Shown in pieces: positions 37,200-45,957 of a stretch of 64,000 nucleotides of DNA. Numbering within the stretch: the stretch's first letter is position 1; the number at the start of each line of letters is the position of its first letter. The notes beneath the pieces were generated by a model. The model ran no database searches, was not told where the DNA came from, and was given only the letters and a program-made list of their open reading frames with translations. This stretch comes from Flavobacterium erciyesense (GTDB taxonomy: Bacteria > Bacteroidota > Bacteroidia > Flavobacteriales > Flavobacteriaceae). A program made the position numbers and the translations under genes. Where the stretch lies: contig NZ_JAGPXB010000001.1 in NCBI RefSeq assembly GCF_018069925.1, positions 496,001 through 560,000 on the forward strand, written 5' to 3'.

Positions 37200-37592
37200 A
37201 TGGAAACAAATAGACAGAAAAAAATAGGCGGGGTAATCCAAAAAGATTTGGTGGATATCCTGCAAGGTGAAGTGAGAAAAAACGGAGTTTCTAACTTGGT
37301 GATCTCGGTATCTAAAGTTGCTGTAACTACTGATTTATCAGTTGCTACAGTGCATTTGAGTGTTTTTCCTCAGGACAAAGCGCAAGAGATTTTAGAAGCT
37401 GTAAAGTCAAATTCAAAAAATATCAAACACGATTTATCACAACGTGTACGCCTGCAATTGCGCAAGGTGCCTAATTTGGTTTTCTTTATTGACGACTCAT
37501 TAGATTACATTGAAAAAATTGACAATGCGCTTGCCAACAGAGACAATCCTATTGAAAACAGAGATTTACTAGACAAACGCAGATTCCAATAA
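37200..37592 (+). CDS. rbfA: Ribosome-binding factor A
   Basis: A 130-residue KH-like protein needed for 16S rRNA maturation in the 30S subunit, especially in the cold. METNRQKKIGGVIQKDLVDIL and the C-terminal VRLQLRKVPNLVFFIDDSLDY are diagnostic. The permease gene follows three bases after the stop, so the pair is translationally coupled. Confidence 0.95.
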   Translation: METNRQKKIGGVIQKDLVDILQGEVRKNGVSNLVISVSKVAVTTDLSVATVHLSVFPQDKAQEILEAVKSNSKNIKHDLSQRVRLQLRKVPNLVFFIDDSLDYIEKIDNALANRDNPIENRDLLDKRRFQ

Positions 37593-37595
37593 TCC

Positions 37596-38795
37596 TTGAA
37601 TTTTCCGCTGTACATAGCCACGCGTTACCTTAAAAGTAACAGTAAAAATAATGCCATCAATATTATAAACCGCATTGCGAGTTTGGGTATTATTGTGGGC
37701 GCTATGGCCTTGTTTGTAGTACTTTCAGTATTTAGCGGTTTAAAAGTTTTTAGTTTGTCGTTTACGAATGAAATTGACCCTGATTTAAAAATTAGCAGTA
37801 CCAAAGGGAAATCGTTTGTGGTGAGCCCGCAACAAGAGCAGCAAATTAAGACTGTTGCTGGCGTGGTATCGTTTACCAAAATTATTGAAGAACGCGTGTT
37901 GTTTACCTTTGATGGCAAGCAAGAAGTTACATACTTAAAAGGTGTTGACCCCAACTACAGCAAGGTCAACGCCATTGAATCAAAATTATATAACGGACAA
38001 TGGCTGCAACCTGATACGTACCAAGTAGTGGTGGGTTATGGAATTGCTCAAAAATTTTCGATGGGTTTGCTGGACTTTAACCGACAGCTTGAGGTTTTAG
38101 TTCCAAAGCCTGGTCGAGGAACGATTGACAACTTGGAGCAAGCCTTTAACAAATCGGATTTGATTCCGGTTGGAATTTATGCAATCAACGAAGATTTAGA
38201 CTCGAAATATGTTTTTGCCGATTTAGGTTTAGCACAAGAATTATTGGGTTATCCTATTAATAAAGTTTCAGGGATAGAACTCAAATTAACCCCAAACGCT
38301 GATGAAGCAGTTATTAACGAGCAGTTGCAGACCATTTTTAAAAATAAGGTTACTATAAAAAACAGAGCGCAGCTGAACGCCTCGCTATACAAAATGCTTA
38401 ACACGGAGAATATTGCGGTGTATTTGATTTTTACTTTAGTGATAGTAGTTGCTTTATTTAATTTGGTTGGCGCCTTGATTATGATGATTTTGGATAAAAA
38501 AGCCAACTTGAAAACCTTGTACAATTTGGGTACTCCTATTCAAGATTTACGTAAAATATTTTTGCTACAAGGTACTTTACTGAGTGTATTTGGAGGTGTT
38601 TTAGGATTGTTTTTGGGAATTGTAATCGTGTTGCTTCAAGAGCATTTTCAATGGATTATGCTTACTGAAAGTTTGGCTTATCCTGTTGTTTTTTCATTTG
38701 AAAATGTTGCTATTGTGATGACAACTATTGTAATTCTTGGTTTTCTAGCCTCACTTATTGCTAGTAGTCGCGTGAGCAAATCTTTGTTGGAATAG
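37596..38795 (+). CDS. FtsX/LolC-E-type ABC transporter permease
   Basis: 399 residues from a TTG start; no usable ATG occurs before the first membrane span. It has the LolCE/MacB plan: first span IASLGIIVGAMALFVVLSVF, a periplasmic domain of about 220 residues, then three spans (LIFTLVIVVALFNLVGALIMMI, TLLSVFGGVLGLFLGIVIVLL, NVAIVMTTIVILGFLASLIA). LNTENIAVYLIFTLVIVVA and LKTLYNLGTPIQDLRKIFLLQG are typical of LolC/E. It may help release lipoproteins from the inner membrane, and a LolD ATPase must come from elsewhere. Confidence 0.85.
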   Translation: MNFPLYIATRYLKSNSKNNAINIINRIASLGIIVGAMALFVVLSVFSGLKVFSLSFTNEIDPDLKISSTKGKSFVVSPQQEQQIKTVAGVVSFTKIIEERVLFTFDGKQEVTYLKGVDPNYSKVNAIESKLYNGQWLQPDTYQVVVGYGIAQKFSMGLLDFNRQLEVLVPKPGRGTIDNLEQAFNKSDLIPVGIYAINEDLDSKYVFADLGLAQELLGYPINKVSGIELKLTPNADEAVINEQLQTIFKNKVTIKNRAQLNASLYKMLNTENIAVYLIFTLVIVVALFNLVGALIMMILDKKANLKTLYNLGTPIQDLRKIFLLQGTLLSVFGGVLGLFLGIVIVLLQEHFQWIMLTESLAYPVVFSFENVAIVMTTIVILGFLASLIASSRVSKSLLE

Positions 38796-38819
38796 TTTTC
38801 CCTTTTAAAATAAAACACG

Positions 38820-38865
38820 AATTCCACTAATTTACACGAATTAATTGGTGCAAATTAGTGGAATT
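38820..38865. repeat. Long near-perfect palindrome between convergent genes
   Basis: Two 23-bp arms starting AATTCCACTAATTT pair with two mismatches and almost no loop. It lies between the permease gene and dusB. It may act as a bidirectional terminator, though the T tracts are short, or it may be a dispersed palindromic repeat. Confidence 0.6.
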
Positions 38866-38909
38866 TCTTCGCATGTTCAATATAGATCGGGTTATTTTAA
38901 CAGTAATTA

Positions 38910-39905
38910 CTAAACTACCTCATACCCCGCATAAGCATCCTGAATTTCATCTAAGGCAGCAAATAACTCTTCCGGGCGATCGAGCGTTACTAATTTTTGT
39001 TTGTGGGTTTTAAAAGAATGGATTCCTTTGAAATAATTGGTGTAATGCGGACGTGTTTCAACAATTCCTAATCGTTCGCCTTTCCAGTCCATGGCCCAAG
39101 TAAGGTGATTGCGAACTGCTTCTACACGATCAATAACGGTAGGTTTTGCTAAATGTTCTCCTGTTTTGAAGTAATGTTTGATTTCGTCAAAAATCCAAGG
39201 ATAACCAATGGCAGCACGACCAATCATGATTCCGTCAATGCCGTATTCGTTTTTATATTGTAATGCTTTCTCTGGTGAATCAATGTCGCCATTCCCAAAA
39301 ATCGGCATCGTAATTCTAGGATTATTCTTTACTCGGGCAATGTGTGACCAGTCTGAGTGGCCTTTGTACATTTGGGCACGCGTTCTAGCGTGTATGCTCA
39401 ATGCAGCAACACCAATGTCTTGCAAACGCTCAGCAACCTCATCGATATTGATAGAATTATCATCCCAACCCAAACGCGTTTTTACGGTTACTGGTAAATG
39501 GGTGCTATCAATAACGGCTTTGGTCAACCGAATCATCAAGTCAACATCTTTTAAAACACCTGCGCCTGCGCCTTTGCAAACGACTTTTTTAACAGGACAA
39601 CCAAAGTTGATATCAATAAGATCTGGATTTACGGTAGAAACAATTTTTGACGAAAGTGCCATTGCCTCTTCGTCGCCACCAAAAATCTGGATTCCTACAG
39701 GGCGTTCATAATCAAAAATATCTAATTTCATTCGGCTTTTAATAGCGTCACGAATCAAACCTTCTGATGAGATAAATTCAGAATACATCATATCAGCACC
39801 ATGCATTTTGCACAATCTACGAAACGGAGGATCGCTTACATCTTCCATTGGTGCAAGAAGTAAAGGGAAATCCGGTAAAACAATATTGTCGCCTATTTTA
39901 ATCAA
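38910..39905 (-). CDS. dusB: tRNA-dihydrouridine synthase
   Basis: 331 residues from a TTG start at 39903-39905 (the next Met lies inside the FMN-binding motif LLLAPMEDVSDPPFRRLC, so TTG is needed). FMN enzyme reducing uridines in the tRNA D-loop. The catalytic cysteine is in NFGCPVKKVVCKGAGAG, with VKTRLGWDD, IHARTRAQMYKG and GNGDIDSPEKA following in order. The choice of DusB over other Dus types rests on length and similarity and is less certain. Confidence 0.92.
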   Translation of the reverse strand: MIKIGDNIVLPDFPLLLAPMEDVSDPPFRRLCKMHGADMMYSEFISSEGLIRDAIKSRMKLDIFDYERPVGIQIFGGDEEAMALSSKIVSTVNPDLIDINFGCPVKKVVCKGAGAGVLKDVDLMIRLTKAVIDSTHLPVTVKTRLGWDDNSINIDEVAERLQDIGVAALSIHARTRAQMYKGHSDWSHIARVKNNPRITMPIFGNGDIDSPEKALQYKNEYGIDGIMIGRAAIGYPWIFDEIKHYFKTGEHLAKPTVIDRVEAVRNHLTWAMDWKGERLGIVETRPHYTNYFKGIHSFKTHKQKLVTLDRPEELFAALDEIQDAYAGYEVV

Positions 39906-39923
39906 GTTGTTTTATTTTTTTTG

Positions 39924-39931
39924 CAAAGATA
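39924..39931 (-). promoter_or_regulatory. Promoter -7 box of dusB
   Basis: TATCTTTG on the minus strand, 18 bp before the TTG start. No -33 TTG at usual distance. Confidence 0.45.
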
Positions 39932-40045
39932 AAAAAATTAGACCGATAATTTTGGAAGTATCAAGAGATTAAGACACAAGAAGTCGTACTTGCAAAATTT
40001 TGACATTGGTTTATAAAAAATAATTATTTTTACGAAAACTACAAG

Positions 40046-41248
40046 ATGCTTTTTCAATTTGGCTTTTACAGTTCCGTTTTACTTATTTCGTTTACTCAAG
40101 GAATTGTTTACAGCGTTTTGTTACTTGCAAAAGCTATCAAAACCGACAATAAATCGAATTATTGGTTGAGTTTTTTCATTTTTCTGTGTAGCCTTTATAT
40201 TGCACCGTGGATGCTTGGTTTTGCGGGCTGGTATGACAATCAACCCTATCGGGATATTTTATTTTACACTCCTTTTCAACACCTTTTATGGATAGGTCCG
40301 ATCATCTTTTTTTACACCCAAAGTTTACTGAATCCCTCATTCAAATTTTCGAAAAAAGAAGCACTCCATATTCTGCCAGGATTGCTGTATCTTATCTACA
40401 TCATTGCTATTTGGATTTACGACCAATTCATTTTTGGCGATTACTATTTCTACAAAAGCGGAATGGACAAAGACTTTGAGGAATGGTATCAAAAATTAGG
40501 TTTACTCTCGATGATTGTGTATTTTATTTTAAGTATACGATATTACAATGTATACAAAAGACTCATGTTTCAAGTAGTGAGTTATGCCGATTCGGTTTTG
40601 TTTAAATGGATTCAAACGTATTTAATTGCCTTTTTAGTAATGTTACTTTTACCAGTAGTTTTTGATAGTATAGGATACTTTTTTCCTGAAATAAAATCCT
40701 ATCAAGGCACTTGGTGGTTTTATCTTTTCTTTTCGATTGTGATGTATTACATTGCCATTACGGGATATTCTAATCCTACAAATGCTACGATACCGTTTAA
40801 AATGTCATTTTTTGACAAAAGTCCTGTTCTTTTATTGGACAACAGCAGTGCAGATAATTTGGAAACGAGTATTGACATTCAATACGAGACGGTAGAGGAC
40901 ACTGTTTCGCCCGAAACGGAACATTGGAAATCTAAAATAGAAACCTTAATTCAAACAGAAAAACTCTATCAAAATCCCGAATTAATGCTTACCGATTTGG
41001 CAAAAAAATTAGAAACCAACGCCTCTGTTATTTCCAAAACGATCAATCAAGGGTTTCAAATGAACTTTAATGATTACATCAATAATTTCAGAATTGAAGC
41101 GGTTAAAATCAGTTTATCAAATGGCGAACACAAGAAATCTACCTTACTAGGAATTGCTTATGATTGCGGTTTTAATTCGAAGGCTACTTTTAACAGAGCT
41201 TTCAAGAAAAATACTGGTAAAACTCCGAAAGAATACACCAACGAATAA
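40046..41248 (+). CDS. Membrane-bound AraC-family transcriptional regulator
   Basis: 400 residues. The N-terminal half has about seven transmembrane spans (from LLISFTQGIVYSVLLLA to FYLFFSIVMYYIAITGY). The C-terminal ~100 residues form an AraC-type double helix-turn-helix (LTDLAKKLETNASVISKTIN and LLGIAYDCGFNSKATFNRAF, ending GKTPKEYTNE). This architecture is common in Flavobacteriia, where the membrane part probably senses an envelope signal. Targets are unknown. Confidence 0.9.
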   Translation: MLFQFGFYSSVLLISFTQGIVYSVLLLAKAIKTDNKSNYWLSFFIFLCSLYIAPWMLGFAGWYDNQPYRDILFYTPFQHLLWIGPIIFFYTQSLLNPSFKFSKKEALHILPGLLYLIYIIAIWIYDQFIFGDYYFYKSGMDKDFEEWYQKLGLLSMIVYFILSIRYYNVYKRLMFQVVSYADSVLFKWIQTYLIAFLVMLLLPVVFDSIGYFFPEIKSYQGTWWFYLFFSIVMYYIAITGYSNPTNATIPFKMSFFDKSPVLLLDNSSADNLETSIDIQYETVEDTVSPETEHWKSKIETLIQTEKLYQNPELMLTDLAKKLETNASVISKTINQGFQMNFNDYINNFRIEAVKISLSNGEHKKSTLLGIAYDCGFNSKATFNRAFKKNTGKTPKEYTNE

Positions 41249-41275
41249 GGTTTTCCGCCAATAAAAAGCAACTAC

Positions 41276-41449
41276 TTACTCGGCATCAAACCGTTCAATA
41301 GTGTTTTTTATAAATTGTTTTTCGTAATGTCGGTTGCGTCTATTCTTTTTTTCTGTGGCTCTCTTGGCGAGACGTTTATCAGAAACTATTTCATTCAATC
41401 GGTTTAAATCATCAAGGTGACTGATGTCATTTAGGGAATTCCTTTTCAT
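41276..41449 (-). CDS. Small basic protein of unknown function
   Basis: 57 residues from the ATG at 41447-41449 to the TAA at 41276-41278. The sequence is highly charged: an acidic/neutral start MKRNSLNDISHLDDLNRLNE followed by a basic helix SDKRLAKRATEKKNRRNRHY and ending IERFDAE. It looks like one or two amphipathic or coiled-coil helices without membrane segment. Similar small proteins occur in Flavobacterium as hypotheticals; I know no function. The gap 41450-41786 contains nothing else recognisable. Confidence 0.55.
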   Translation of the reverse strand: MKRNSLNDISHLDDLNRLNEIVSDKRLAKRATEKKNRRNRHYEKQFIKNTIERFDAE

Positions 41450-41786
41450 AATTCAATTGATTTAAAAATTTCAAGAATTTATTGCTTGGTTTGGTTTTCG
41501 AAATATAACTTCTCATGATTATAAAAGTACATAGTCTGCAAAAATGTTTCCCTACAACAAGCGTTAAATTTGAAGCTGCTTTCTACCTATCAAGTGCATT
41601 TGTCAGCTGTATTTCAAAATCAGGAATAACAACAAAGTTTTTTGAATAAAAACTGTCGAAAATTATATTATCAGCATTTACAATACTTTACAACAGAATT
41701 AAACTAGTCTCAAATCATAATTTGAAGCGATTGGTGCTGATTTATGGCGCAACTTTGCCCTGTTATTAATCACTAAAAAACTAATT

Positions 41787-42143
41787 ATGAAAACTATCCT
41801 CGTAATACTCGCAACTGTTTTACTCCTTTCTTCTTGTAGTGTTTTTGATTCGCTTACTTCAAACACAACTATTAAACCAAACGAAAGTTTTGTATTAGGA
41901 AATAATGAACACGGAACCTTCAAAGTAAAACTTAAAAACGTTTCTAATCACGATTTAAAAATTATTTTGGCTCCCCTTGCTGGAGGAACACATTCCCCGA
42001 TTACCGTTAAACCAAATGAAACTGTAATCGTAAAAGCAGAAAGAAATACCGCATTACGAATTGAAAATAAATCCAATGAAGTCGCATCTGTCGATTTGTA
42101 TGTGACAGGAGATACTGGCTTATCTATGGGGTATAAAAATTAA
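41787..42143 (+). CDS. Small lipoprotein
   Basis: 118 residues with lipoprotein signal MKTILVILATVLLLSSC (Cys17). The mature part is a single beta-rich domain (ESFVLGNNEHGTFKVKLKN, IKPNETVIVKAERNTALRI), perhaps Ig-like. Family not recognised. It is followed at about 100 bp by a DoxX gene and a second lipoprotein on the same strand. Confidence 0.75.
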   Translation: MKTILVILATVLLLSSCSVFDSLTSNTTIKPNESFVLGNNEHGTFKVKLKNVSNHDLKIILAPLAGGTHSPITVKPNETVIVKAERNTALRIENKSNEVASVDLYVTGDTGLSMGYKN

Positions 42144-42151
42144 CACTTTTA

Positions 42152-42207
42152 ATGGCAATGGCAAAGTTCAATAGCAATGCAAAAATTCAATAGCAATGCA
42201 AAAATTC
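42152..42207 (+). repeat. Short tandem repeat upstream of the DoxX gene
   Basis: Two exact 19-bp units AATAGCAATGCAAAAATTC (42170-42188, 42189-42207) are preceded by a degenerate third. It lies between the lipoprotein stop and the DoxX start. Confidence 0.85.
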
Positions 42208-42246
42208 AATATAAATAGCAATAACAAAATCAAAAAATACAACACT

Positions 42247-42729
42247 ATGAAACTACTTACCAAAATCACTAAACCTGTTTTGTTACCTCATTGGTCACAA
42301 GATCTATTTATTACTATTCCGCGAATTGTATGTGGGTACTTGCTGGCTTTTAACTTTGGAGCCGATAAATTTGGAATGCCTTGGTCACCTGTTGATGCTA
42401 ATTTAGGATTGTTTGAAGTCGCTTTTTGGTTTCCTGGTGATGTGGCAAATTATGGTGGGATTTTTGCCATTGCTCCAGCTTTTTTTGCTTGGATGGGCGC
42501 TTTTGCAGAAGCTGTTGGCGGATTGCTATTGTTATTTGGATTTCAAACCCGTGTTGCTTCTTTCTTAGTAATTTGCACCATGCTAGTTGCTATTTTTATG
42601 CAACAAATACAAAATGGATTGTGGAATTGCCTTGCCGCCATGGGATTTCTTTGGGTTGCGATGTTCTTTTTAATACTAGGTTCAGGACGATTTGGAATTG
42701 ATTATTTACTAACTAAAAACAAAGCTTAA
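42247..42729 (+). CDS. DoxX-family membrane protein
   Basis: The start MKLLTKITKPVLLPHW at 42247 gives 160 residues and avoids reading through the tandem repeat; an earlier in-frame ATG at 42196 lies in the repeat. Four membrane spans follow, with FNFGADKFGMPW, FAEAVGGLLLLFGFQTRVAS and ICTMLVAIFMQQ typical of DoxX/DoxD-like proteins. Function in this organism is unknown; relatives are linked to redox or thiosulfate metabolism. It ends two bases before the next lipoprotein gene. Confidence 0.85.
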   Translation: MKLLTKITKPVLLPHWSQDLFITIPRIVCGYLLAFNFGADKFGMPWSPVDANLGLFEVAFWFPGDVANYGGIFAIAPAFFAWMGAFAEAVGGLLLLFGFQTRVASFLVICTMLVAIFMQQIQNGLWNCLAAMGFLWVAMFFLILGSGRFGIDYLLTKNKA

Positions 42730-42731
42730 TT

Positions 42732-43091
42732 ATGAAAACTAAAACGATATTTCTAGCACTTGTACTTTCTTTATTCTTGACAAATTGCGTTCAAAAAACC
42801 TATAAAAAAACCGTTGTTTTTACTTTGGATGCATCCGAAATAAAAAATGTAAAAAAGGTAGCCATTCGTGGAAAAGACAAACCATTATCTTGGGGTGAAG
42901 CTACCGAAATGAAATTGAATGCTACCAATAACACCTATCAAATAACAACCACATTTGTTACCGGCTATAAATTTACAGAAGTAAAATTTGTGGTAAATGA
43001 CAGTTTAGAATTCGAAAATGAAGACAACCGCAGAGTGATTTTTTCAGAAAAAGACACTACGCATTACAAAGCGAAGTTCAATAAAAGATAA
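42732..43091 (+). CDS. Small lipoprotein with a CBM-like beta domain
   Basis: 119 residues, lipobox LTNC (Cys19). The mature domain KKTVVFTLDASEIKNVKKVA then RGKDKPLSWGEATEMKLN resembles the starch-binding or early-set beta-sandwich fold used to bind sugars, but ligand residues cannot be confirmed. It is in an operon with the DoxX gene (two-base gap). Confidence 0.65.
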   Translation: MKTKTIFLALVLSLFLTNCVQKTYKKTVVFTLDASEIKNVKKVAIRGKDKPLSWGEATEMKLNATNNTYQITTTFVTGYKFTEVKFVVNDSLEFENEDNRRVIFSEKDTTHYKAKFNKR

Positions 43092-43109
43092 TTGCCCTAC
43101 ACTTTTACA

Positions 43110-43748
43110 CTACGGAACTGCCCAAAAACTATCTTGTAAAACACTGTTTTCATAAAAGAAATTAGCTTTGCTGTTGCTAGTAAAGTCGAGGTATAAAAAT
43201 TCAAGTTCATAGACGGCACAAGCAACAACCGTGAAATTTTCTTGAAAAAGATCACTTTCAATATCTGTGGGCTTTAGGGTCGAAAAACGTTCTTCATATC
43301 CCAATGTTGGGTGGTCTGATTTTGTGTTGGGTGGTTCCAATGTCATATAACCTAGACGAGCTTGCGGACTGGTTGCCTTCCAACGATCATTTGATAAGGC
43401 ATCGTTAGTGTGTAAAGTGGCATGCGCTTTCACAACAATTTGAACCCGTTGACGCGCATCGTAAAACAAGAGTGAAATGCGATTGTCTTTTTGTAAATCA
43501 TAACATTTTCGGGAGCGATTGTCCGTGTGGAAATATATGGTTTTGTTTACCTCATCTACTTTTCTGTTTACTACAATTCGCAAAGCGGTAGTGTTGTTTT
43601 CATTTAGGGTACCAACGCACATGGTTCGGAAACCATTTTTTTTCTTAACTGAACCGTTGACTAATTTTTTCCAAGCTAGTTTTTCTAGCTCTTGTAAGTT
43701 GTAAGAAGTGTCGTTTATTGTGATAGAATCTTGTGCTGAAGTTGGCAT
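43110..43748 (-). CDS. Pyridoxamine 5'-phosphate oxidase-like FMN-binding protein
   Basis: 212 residues of the split-barrel flavin family. Landmarks: MCVGTLNENNTTALRIVVNR, IYFHTDNRSRKCYDLQKDNR and ISLLFYDARQRVQIVVKAHA, which form the FMN site, and a C-terminal DFTSNSKANFFY. It resembles the Alr4036-type subgroup, not true PdxH, because the C-terminal PdxH substrate motif is absent. It is probably a flavin reductase-like protein of unknown substrate. Confidence 0.8.
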   Translation of the reverse strand: MPTSAQDSITINDTSYNLQELEKLAWKKLVNGSVKKKNGFRTMCVGTLNENNTTALRIVVNRKVDEVNKTIYFHTDNRSRKCYDLQKDNRISLLFYDARQRVQIVVKAHATLHTNDALSNDRWKATSPQARLGYMTLEPPNTKSDHPTLGYEERFSTLKPTDIESDLFQENFTVVACAVYELEFLYLDFTSNSKANFFYENSVLQDSFWAVP

Positions 43749-43907
43749 AATTAGATGGTATAAAAGTTCAAATGTAACTGCAAGATGCTCTTGTAAATAC
43801 GAGCAAAAATACGATAAGAAAAACCCTGAAAGAGAATTGCTAAAAAATTAAATTTCAATTGCAGTAACATTAGGCATTGTTGAATCTCTCATAAAAAACT
43901 TTTAGCC

Positions 43908-43915
43908 TATATTTG
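43908..43915 (+). promoter_or_regulatory. Promoter -7 box of lepA
   Basis: TATATTTG matches TAnnTTTG. Transcription from here would give lepA a leader of about 150 nt that contains structured element copy c. Confidence 0.5.
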
Positions 43916-43943
43916 CAAATTAATTGACTCTTAGTGCGGTTTT

Positions 43944-44034
43944 GCGTGAGGGATAGCAGCGGCATCCTTTTGTGAAGTGCTAACGGAACAAAAGATAGAG
44001 CGCATAGCCCGACGGCTTTTTCTGCCGGCACGCC
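43944..44034 (+). repeat. Structured intergenic element, copy c, in the lepA leader
   Basis: Starts GCGTGAGGGATAGCAGCGGC, then ATCCTTTTGT, a variable loop, and ACAAAAGAT ... AGCGCATAGCCCGAC, finishing with a small GACGGC/GCCGGC hairpin. ATCCTTTTGT pairs with ACAAAAGAT. It has no open frame, and its GATAGCAGCGGCATCCTTT core matches the other two copies. Confidence 0.6.
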
Positions 44035-44072
44035 CACAAGTTGACAAGCAAATTTATTGATATTTACTGAAA

Positions 44073-45869
44073 ATGAAACACATAAGGAATTTTTGCATTA
44101 TTGCACATATTGATCACGGGAAAAGTACACTTGCAGACCGTTTACTAGGTGCTACACAAACTGTAACTGCTCGTGAAGAAAAGGCGCAATTGCTTGACAA
44201 TATGGACTTGGAGCGTGAACGTGGTATTACAATTAAAAGTCACGCCATTCAGATGGAGTACACCTACAAGGGTGAGGAATACATCTTGAATTTAATTGAC
44301 ACTCCGGGACACGTTGATTTTTCGTATGAAGTTTCTCGATCCATTGCGGCTTGCGAAGGTGCGCTTTTGATAGTGGATGCAGCGCAGAGTATTCAGGCAC
44401 AAACGATTTCAAATTTATATCTGGCTTTAGAAAACGACTTGGAAATCATTCCGGTTTTGAACAAAGTAGATTTGCCAAGCGCCAACCCTGAAGAGGTAAG
44501 CGATGATATTATTGACTTGTTGGGTTGCGACCTAGAGGATATTATTCACGCCTCTGGTAAAACTGGTTTTGGTGTCGAAAATATATTAGCAGCAATTATT
44601 GAAAAAATTCCTGCTCCAAAAGGAAATGTTGACGAGCCTTTGCAAGCTTTGATTTTTGACTCTCATTACAACCCGTTTAGAGGTATTGAGGTTATTTTTA
44701 GAGTAGTAAATGGAGAAATTAGAAAAGGGCAAAAGATTAAATTCATGGCTACTGGCAATGAATATTTTGCTGACGAAATAGGTACTTTGAAACTCAATCA
44801 AGTGCCGAAACAAGTAATTTCAGCAGGTGATGTTGGATACTTAATTTCTGGAATTAAAGAGGCGAAAGAAGTAAAAGTAGGTGATACACTTACGGATGCA
44901 AAAACGCCAACAACGAATATGATTACGGGTTTTGAGGATGTAAAACCGATGGTTTTTGCCGGTATTTATCCTGTTGATACAGAGGATTATGAAGATTTGC
45001 GTGCCTCGATGGAAAAACTACAATTGAACGATGCTTCGCTTGTATTTTTGCCTGAGAGTTCAGCGGCTTTAGGTTTTGGTTTCCGATGCGGGTTCTTAGG
45101 AATGTTGCACATGGAAATTATCCAAGAGCGATTGGAGCGCGAGTTTGACATGACCGTAATCACGACGGTTCCTAACGTTTCGTATTTGGCGTATACCAAA
45201 AAAGATCCGGAGACACCGTTTATCATTAACAACCCATCTGATTTACCAGAACCTTCACGTTTAGACCGTGTAGAGGAGCCTTTTATCAAGGCAACGATCA
45301 TCACTAAAGCTGATTTTGTGGGTAACGTAATGAGTTTGTGTATTGAAAAACGTGGTGTCATTACCAATCAAACTTACTTGACAACAGAGCGTGTTGAATT
45401 GAATTTTGACATGCCACTAGCCGAGATTGTATTTGACTTTTACGATAGATTGAAAACGGTTTCTAAAGGGTATGCCTCATTTGACTACTCTCCAATAGGA
45501 ATGCGTACTTCGAAATTAGTTAGGCTTGATGTCTTGTTGAATTCACAATCTGTAGATGCTTTGTCTGCTTTGATTCACGAGAGTAATGCCTACAACATTG
45601 GTAAAAAAATGTGTGAAAAATTGCGCGAATTGATTCCGAGACAGCAATTTGATATTCCAATTCAAGCGGCCATTGGTGCTAAAATCATTGCGCGTGAAAC
45701 GATCAAAGCATTGCGTAAAGACGTTACAGCAAAATGTTACGGAGGAGATATTTCTCGTAAACGTAAATTATTAGAAAAACAGAAAAAAGGTAAAAAGAGA
45801 ATGCGATTGGTAGGGAATGTTGAAATTCCTCAAGAAGCATTTATGGCGGTTCTTAAACTGAATGACTAA
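44073..45869 (+). CDS. lepA: Elongation factor 4 (back-translocase)
   Basis: 598 residues, the standard LepA length. GTPase motifs [10 protein letters not shown] (G1), [10 protein letters not shown] (G2), DTPGHVDF (G3) and NKVDLP (G4) are present, followed by domains II, III and V and the LepA-specific C-terminal domain ending [24 protein letters not shown]. It acts on ribosomes during stress. It is a single-gene transcript ending in a terminator shared with the PfkB-type kinase gene. Confidence 0.97.
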   Translation: MKHIRNFCIIAHIDHGKSTLADRLLGATQTVTAREEKAQLLDNMDLERERGITIKSHAIQMEYTYKGEEYILNLIDTPGHVDFSYEVSRSIAACEGALLIVDAAQSIQAQTISNLYLALENDLEIIPVLNKVDLPSANPEEVSDDIIDLLGCDLEDIIHASGKTGFGVENILAAIIEKIPAPKGNVDEPLQALIFDSHYNPFRGIEVIFRVVNGEIRKGQKIKFMATGNEYFADEIGTLKLNQVPKQVISAGDVGYLISGIKEAKEVKVGDTLTDAKTPTTNMITGFEDVKPMVFAGIYPVDTEDYEDLRASMEKLQLNDASLVFLPESSAALGFGFRCGFLGMLHMEIIQERLEREFDMTVITTVPNVSYLAYTKKDPETPFIINNPSDLPEPSRLDRVEEPFIKATIITKADFVGNVMSLCIEKRGVITNQTYLTTERVELNFDMPLAEIVFDFYDRLKTVSKGYASFDYSPIGMRTSKLVRLDVLLNSQSVDALSALIHESNAYNIGKKMCEKLRELIPRQQFDIPIQAAIGAKIIARETIKALRKDVTAKCYGGDISRKRKLLEKQKKGKKRMRLVGNVEIPQEAFMAVLKLND

Positions 45870-45890
45870 TTTTTTTAGAAAAAAGAATAT

Positions 45891-45918
45891 AGAACAAAGA
45901 AGATAGAACAAAGAAGAT
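45891..45918 (+). repeat. 14-bp tandem repeat after lepA
   Basis: Two exact copies of TAGAACAAAGAAGA sit between the lepA stop and its terminator. The purine-rich composition resembles the degenerate repeats downstream of sodA (on the opposite strand). Confidence 0.85.
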
Positions 45919-45923
45919 AGAGA

Positions 45924-45957
45924 AAACCTGACGATGAAAATTGTCAGGTTTTTTTAT
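45924..45957. terminator. Bidirectional terminator between lepA and the PfkB-type kinase gene
   Basis: AAAACCTGAC pairs with GTCAGGTTTT around a ten-base loop, followed by T7. It touches the stop codon of the convergent gene. Confidence 0.85.

Noticed and set aside
39208..39711. Plus-strand open frame of 167 codons across dusB
   Set aside because: It lies wholly inside dusB on the other strand, and dusB has all its family motifs; no sign of overlapping coding.
44987..45367. Minus-strand open frame of 126 codons within lepA
   Set aside because: Antisense shadow of a universally conserved gene.
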